A DNA stretch of 10,092 bases, taken from positions 8,792 through 18,883 of the forward strand of contig BQKZ01008772.1 of NCBI GenBank assembly GCA_036244855.1. The letters run 5' to 3'. Below are positions 7,965-10,092 of the stretch, piece after piece. Made by a program: the position numbers and the translations under genes. This DNA comes from Temnopleurus reevesii. Lineage: Eukaryota; Echinodermata; Echinoidea; Temnopleuroida; Temnopleuridae. How positions within the stretch are numbered: the stretch's first letter is position 1; each line of letters opens with the position of its first letter. The notes under the pieces were generated by a model. It was given only the letters and a program-made list of their open reading frames with translations, was not told the DNA's origin and did no database searches.

Positions 7965-8447
7965 CTGAAAACGGATGAAAGAAGAAAGAGTGTTTTCAAG
8001 TCTCTAACTGGTGTGTACTCTGGCCATGTCACCAATGGGCACATTGAAAATAAATGTTAATATTAGATCCAATTTATTTAAGCTGAAATAAGTCATCTGG
8101 GGTCAAGTGCATGAAATGGTCTTGACCATCCTATTCTTGCTAAGACGTCTTGACTTCTTGTGCCACCCTCTTTAGAAAAGACGCTCATGTTGATAAGACT
8201 ATGTTAAGAGGGTGGTACAAGAAGCTAAGATGTCTAAGCAAGAAGAGGTTAGCGAAGACCATGTTCACTCGCACATAAAGTGATCATTTTATTGCAAATC
8301 TTACGGTTTGTAAGGATCTATGTCCTCGAAGTTCAGACAGGAAATCGATATTCCAAGCACGGAGTGCCTGCTATTTGTACTGACCGGTGACATCACTGTG
8401 GTATCAAAAATTAAGATCCTTGTAATTCAACTGGATCTGCTTCTTAC
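7965..8447 (-). other. Filamin intron with a foldback element
   Basis: This is a 483-base GT-AG intron from GTAAGA (below 8448) to TTTTCAG (7965). Its centre is the inverted-repeat element at 8118-8260; nothing else is recognised. Confidence 0.8.
8118..8260. mobile_element. Foldback element inside a filamin intron
   Basis: The left arm begins GGTCTTGACCATCCTATTCT and runs to CCACCCTCTTTA. The right arm begins TTAAGAGGGTGG and ends AGCGAAGACC. The arms are about 57 bases each and match at roughly four positions in five as reverse complements, with a loop of about 30 bases. It shows no shared sequence with the other foldback family in the window. The target duplication is not clear. Confidence 0.65.
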
Positions 8448-8624
8448 CGGTTCCTGCTTCACGTCCATCGATGACCAGCCGTGACGTCGAATTGGCTACC
8501 AGCATCCCTAGAGCTGCTCCTGAAGCTTTTACTCGATTGGCGTGTGACTCGCCTGCTATGTTCACTTTGAATGGTGAGCCGGGAATCTGTCTGTCAGACC
8601 ATGCCAGATGGAGCAGATAAGTAC
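8448..8624 (-). CDS. Filamin-type protein, exon with end of one Ig-filamin repeat and start of the next
   Basis: The acceptor is CATTTCCTTGCCTTAG (to 8625) and the donor is ACCG|GTAAGA. The exon is 177 bases and phase 1 at both ends. It reads TYLLHLAWSDRQIPGSPFKV and NIAG, closing a repeat. It continues ESHANRVKASGAALGMLVAN and then STSRLVIDGREAGTG, the opening of the penultimate repeat. The W-D-QIPGSPFKV and KASG-AL--LVAN words are filamin signatures. Of four similar copies in a row (8448-9244) this is the only one with the real 3' half and a consensus donor, so it is taken as the parent exon. The exon before it must lie beyond the right edge of the window and end in a phase-1 G. Confidence 0.88.
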
Positions 8625-8712
8625 CTAAGGCAAGGAAATGAAGAAAGGTAAATGTGCATATCTTGTCAAATGAACTCCTACATAAACTCTCTGAATGTGG
8701 AAAGAGAATATG

Positions 8713-8846
8713 ATTGGCTACGAGCATTCTCAAGGCAGCTCCAGAAGCCTTTACTCGATTGGCGTGTGACTCTCCTGCTATGTTCACTTTGAACGGTGAG
8801 CCAGGAATCTGTCTGTCGGACCATGCAAGATGGAGGAGATAGGTGC
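8713..8846 (-). repeat. Partial tandem copy 2 of the 8448-8624 exon (5' half with acceptor)
   Basis: It is 134 bases long, matching the 8491-8624 portion of the parent exon. It reads TYLLHLAWSDRQIPGSPFKV and continues to AALRMLVAN with no stop. A usable acceptor (CTGCATGTCTTAG) precedes it. After AAT at its 3' end it leaves the exon sequence and enters a spacer starting CATATTCTCTTTCC, so the true donor half is missing. The start is 222 bases (74 codons) from the parent exon start, so a transcript using this acceptor and reading through to the donor at 8448 would stay in frame, as a 399-base exon. Confidence 0.8.
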
Positions 8847-8928
8847 CTAAGACATGCAGATAAGGAATAGTAAATATCTTGTCAAATGAAATCCTACATA
8901 AACTCTCTGAATGTGGGAAGAGAATATG

Positions 8929-9062
8929 ATTGGCTACGAGCATCCCTAGAGCTGCTCCTGAAGCCTTTACTCGATTGGCGTGTGACTCGCCTGCTATGTT
9001 CACTTTGAAAGGTGAGCCAGGAATCTGTCTGTCAGACCAGGCCAGATGGAGGAGATAGGTAC
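8929..9062 (-). repeat. Partial tandem copy 3 of the 8448-8624 exon (5' half with acceptor)
   Basis: It is again 134 bases with the coding frame intact (TYLLHLAWSDRQIPGSPFKV through AALGMLVAN), preceded by an acceptor GATTCCTTCTAG. Its start is 216 bases (72 codons) from that of copy 2. The spacer after it is closely related to the one after copy 2 (shared CCACATTCAGAGAGTTTATG and TTCATTTGACAAGATAT). Use of this acceptor with read-through to 8448 would make a 615-base in-frame exon. Confidence 0.8.
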
Positions 9063-9132
9063 CTAGAAGGAATCGTAAATATCGTGCCAAATGAAATCCT
9101 ACACAAAATCTTTGATTGTCTCTACATATATG

Positions 9133-9244
9133 ATCGGCCACAAGCAGTCCCAAGGCAGCTCCGGAAGCTTTCACTTGATTGGCGTGCAATTCTCTTGATG
9201 AACTAGGAATCCGTCTGTCAGACCAGGCCAGATGGAGCAGGTTC
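9133..9244 (-). repeat. Partial tandem copy 4 of the 8448-8624 exon, degenerate
   Basis: It is 112 bases, with a 4-base loss near the start and an 18-base in-frame loss that removes the SPFKVN region (RRIPSSSRELHANQVKASG). An acceptor (ACTTGCCTTAG) still precedes it. The 4-base loss puts this acceptor out of phase with the phase-1 junction used by the other copies, so it would not give an in-frame product. It is the oldest-looking member of the array. Confidence 0.75.
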
Positions 9245-9259
9245 CTAAGGCAAGTAAAT

Positions 9260-9419
9260 GTGGAGAATGTATCATGACAATAATGGTGGCTTCTTGTATA
9301 GCGATCATGTGGCGCTTTACCCATTATTATCAATATGAGCGTTTTGAGTGGTGCATTTAATTCGCGTATTGTATTCCATTCATTTCCCGTCATGCAAATT
9401 TTTACCGTATCACACGACA
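9260..9419. other. No gene recognised; open minus-strand stretch upstream of the array
   Basis: The frame of the exon array stays open on the minus strand from 9244 up to about 9393, but the residues here do not resemble filamin repeats and no exon boundary is evident. It is presumably intron. Confidence 0.35.
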
Positions 9420-9631
9420 GAACAAATTCCCCATAGGCTCCCGTGTTTTATTTGCCTCCAATATTATGCCATGTTGTACGGCTTCAATTTCACGCATGCG
9501 CAAAGCAGTGATCAGCTGTTGCGAGCTCTCTGCAGCGTCCGAAGCATTCTCACGGAAATCCCATAGGCTCTATGTGTGTTACTGACTGACGATATCGCGT
9601 GAAATTTGTTTTGATTTTGTTCGCAATCAAA
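9420..9631 (+). promoter_or_regulatory. Candidate promoter and 5' UTR with an NRF1-like site
   Basis: The stretch is richer in CpG and GC than the rest of the window. It holds CGCATGCGCA at 9493-9502, the core of the NRF1 recognition sequence (established consensus YGCGCAYGCGCR), about 130 bases before an ATG at 9632. CCCATAGGCTC occurs twice (about 9431 and 9560). The ATG context is TCAAAATGGC, which suits an animal start. Function is inferred. Confidence 0.3.
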
Positions 9632-9712
9632 ATGGCAGCTCCCAGGTGTCACTTCGCTTTGTTAACCGAGGACGATTTGGAGGAGATTCTACGCCAAAAA
9701 CTACAATATTGA
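9632..9712 (+). CDS. Short plus-strand ORF, possible broken gene start
   Basis: It is 26 codons, beginning MAAPRCHFALLTEDDLEEIL and ending RQKLQY then TGA. The pattern F-LLTEDDLEEIL-QK resembles the first residues of the multi-copy, Crypton-derived DUF3504/ZMYM-like proteins that are abundant in marine invertebrate genomes, where an acidic DDL-IL-EKDS stretch precedes the conserved domain. That comparison is from memory and weak. The ORF stops where such a protein would continue, so it may be a decayed start, an upstream ORF, or chance. It ends at the left edge of the 87-bp tandem repeat. Confidence 0.3.
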   Translation: MAAPRCHFALLTEDDLEEILRQKLQY

Positions 9713-9878
9713 ACTACAGTTCAACTGCAGTGAATTGGATTGTTGGAGGGTACCGTAACGTACCGTGCATTTACAAAACAGTGAATAAAACTGCCGAGAA
9801 CTACAGTTGAACTGCAGTGAATTGGATTAATTGTTGGAGCTAGGGTACCGTAACGGACCGTGCATTTACAAGACAACG
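9711..9878. repeat. Two-copy direct repeat with an 87-base offset
   Basis: Copy A starts GAACTACAGTTCAACTGCAG at 9711. Copy B starts GAACTACAGTTGAACTGCAG at 9798. Both continue with TGAATTGGATT, TTGTTGGAG, GGGTACCGTAACG and ACCGTGCATTTACAA. Copy B carries extra bases (AATT and CTAG-like insertions). The copies are nearly identical, so the duplication looks recent. The CTACAGTTGAACTGCAG core is itself a near-palindrome. Confidence 0.8.
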
Positions 9879-9894
9879 ATTGGAACTATGTGTC

Positions 9895-9933
9895 ATGGAA
9901 GATCAGCCTTCTGGTACTTCAATAATAATAGCG
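9895..9933 (+). CDS. Candidate first coding exon with consensus donor
   Basis: An ATG at 9895 opens a segment reading MEDQPSGTSIIIA that meets a consensus donor, GCG|GTAAGT, at 9934 in phase 0. Together with the promoter-like sequence to its left, it could be the start of a plus-strand gene running out of the window. If so, the ORF at 9632 would lie in its 5' leader. No downstream exon is visible and the peptide is not recognised. Confidence 0.25.
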
Positions 9934-9992
9934 GTAAGTCAAAGGCTAATGTAAAGATAATAATAATTATATTGGATGGTTTTATTTCATGA

Positions 9993-10092
9993 CATACCGG
10001 GAATATTGCACTCGTTAGGGCCAATATTGCACTCATCTTCGATTCGTGCAATATTGCCCTAACTCGTGCAATATTCCCTGGTATTCCATTCA
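9993..10092. repeat. Foldback repeat running off the window end
   Basis: The left arm reads ACATACCGGGAATATTGCAC, then TCGTTAGGGCCAATATTGCA. The right arm reads GTGCAATATTGCCCTAACTC, then GTGCAATATTCCCTGGTAT. They are reverse complements with few mismatches around a centre near 10042. Each arm contains the word AATATTGCAC twice. This is a MITE-like hairpin without coding content; its outer right end is beyond the window. Confidence 0.7.

Noticed and set aside
8404..9393. Treating the whole 990-base open frame as one ordinary exon
   Set aside because: The spacers look like intron ends with pyrimidine tracts and AG, and the residues in them do not match filamin; kept as a finding about alternative acceptors instead.
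1..10092. CRISPR-like or prokaryotic defence arrays suggested by regular repeats at 8448-9244
   Set aside because: The repeats are coding filamin segments with splice acceptors in a eukaryotic gene, spaced by related rather than unique sequence.

Overview
This is a eukaryotic nuclear window from an animal. It is AT-rich, has split genes with GT-AG introns, and is full of short non-autonomous DNA transposons. Its one clearly recognisable gene is the 3' end of a filamin-type actin cross-linker on the minus strand. The mix of foldback/MITE elements resembles marine invertebrates such as echinoderms, but the species cannot be fixed from the sequence.

Layout from left to right. Positions 1-282 hold two copies of a foldback repeat set back to back. 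Positions 361-452 and 1429-1482 look like the last two coding exons of an unrecognised plus-strand gene. The intron between them carries a pogo/Tigger-like element (546-928) with a second TA-flanked MITE (616-818) nested inside it. Positions 1483-5845 are mostly non-coding: a second copy of the nested MITE (2349-2542), a possible extra exon near 2716, and a third foldback copy (4558-4729).

The filamin gene runs right to left: coding exons 8448-8624, 7815-7964, 7088-7255 and the terminal exon 6160-6410, which ends in TAA. All junctions are phase 1 and join without a frame break. Together they give about 248 residues covering the end of one Ig-filamin repeat, two further repeats and a short tail. 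The plus-strand gene and the filamin gene are convergent.

The most notable feature is that three successive filamin exons each have partial local duplicates beside them. The first has three extra copies (8713-8846, 8929-9062, 9133-9244) that keep a splice acceptor but no original donor. Two of these are spaced by exact multiples of three, and an open frame runs through copies and intron spacers for about 990 bases, so alternative acceptor use could lengthen the protein in frame. The other two exons have degenerate copies at 7476-7645 and 6869-7029.

The right end (about 9420-10092) is of a different character. It has a CpG-bearing, promoter-like stretch with an NRF1-like site, a short plus-strand ORF, an 87-bp tandem repeat, a candidate first exon with a good donor, and a foldback repeat cut by the window end. 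Nothing here is a prokaryote-style system; the candidates for novelty are the exon-duplication array and the two unrecognised plus-strand gene ends.
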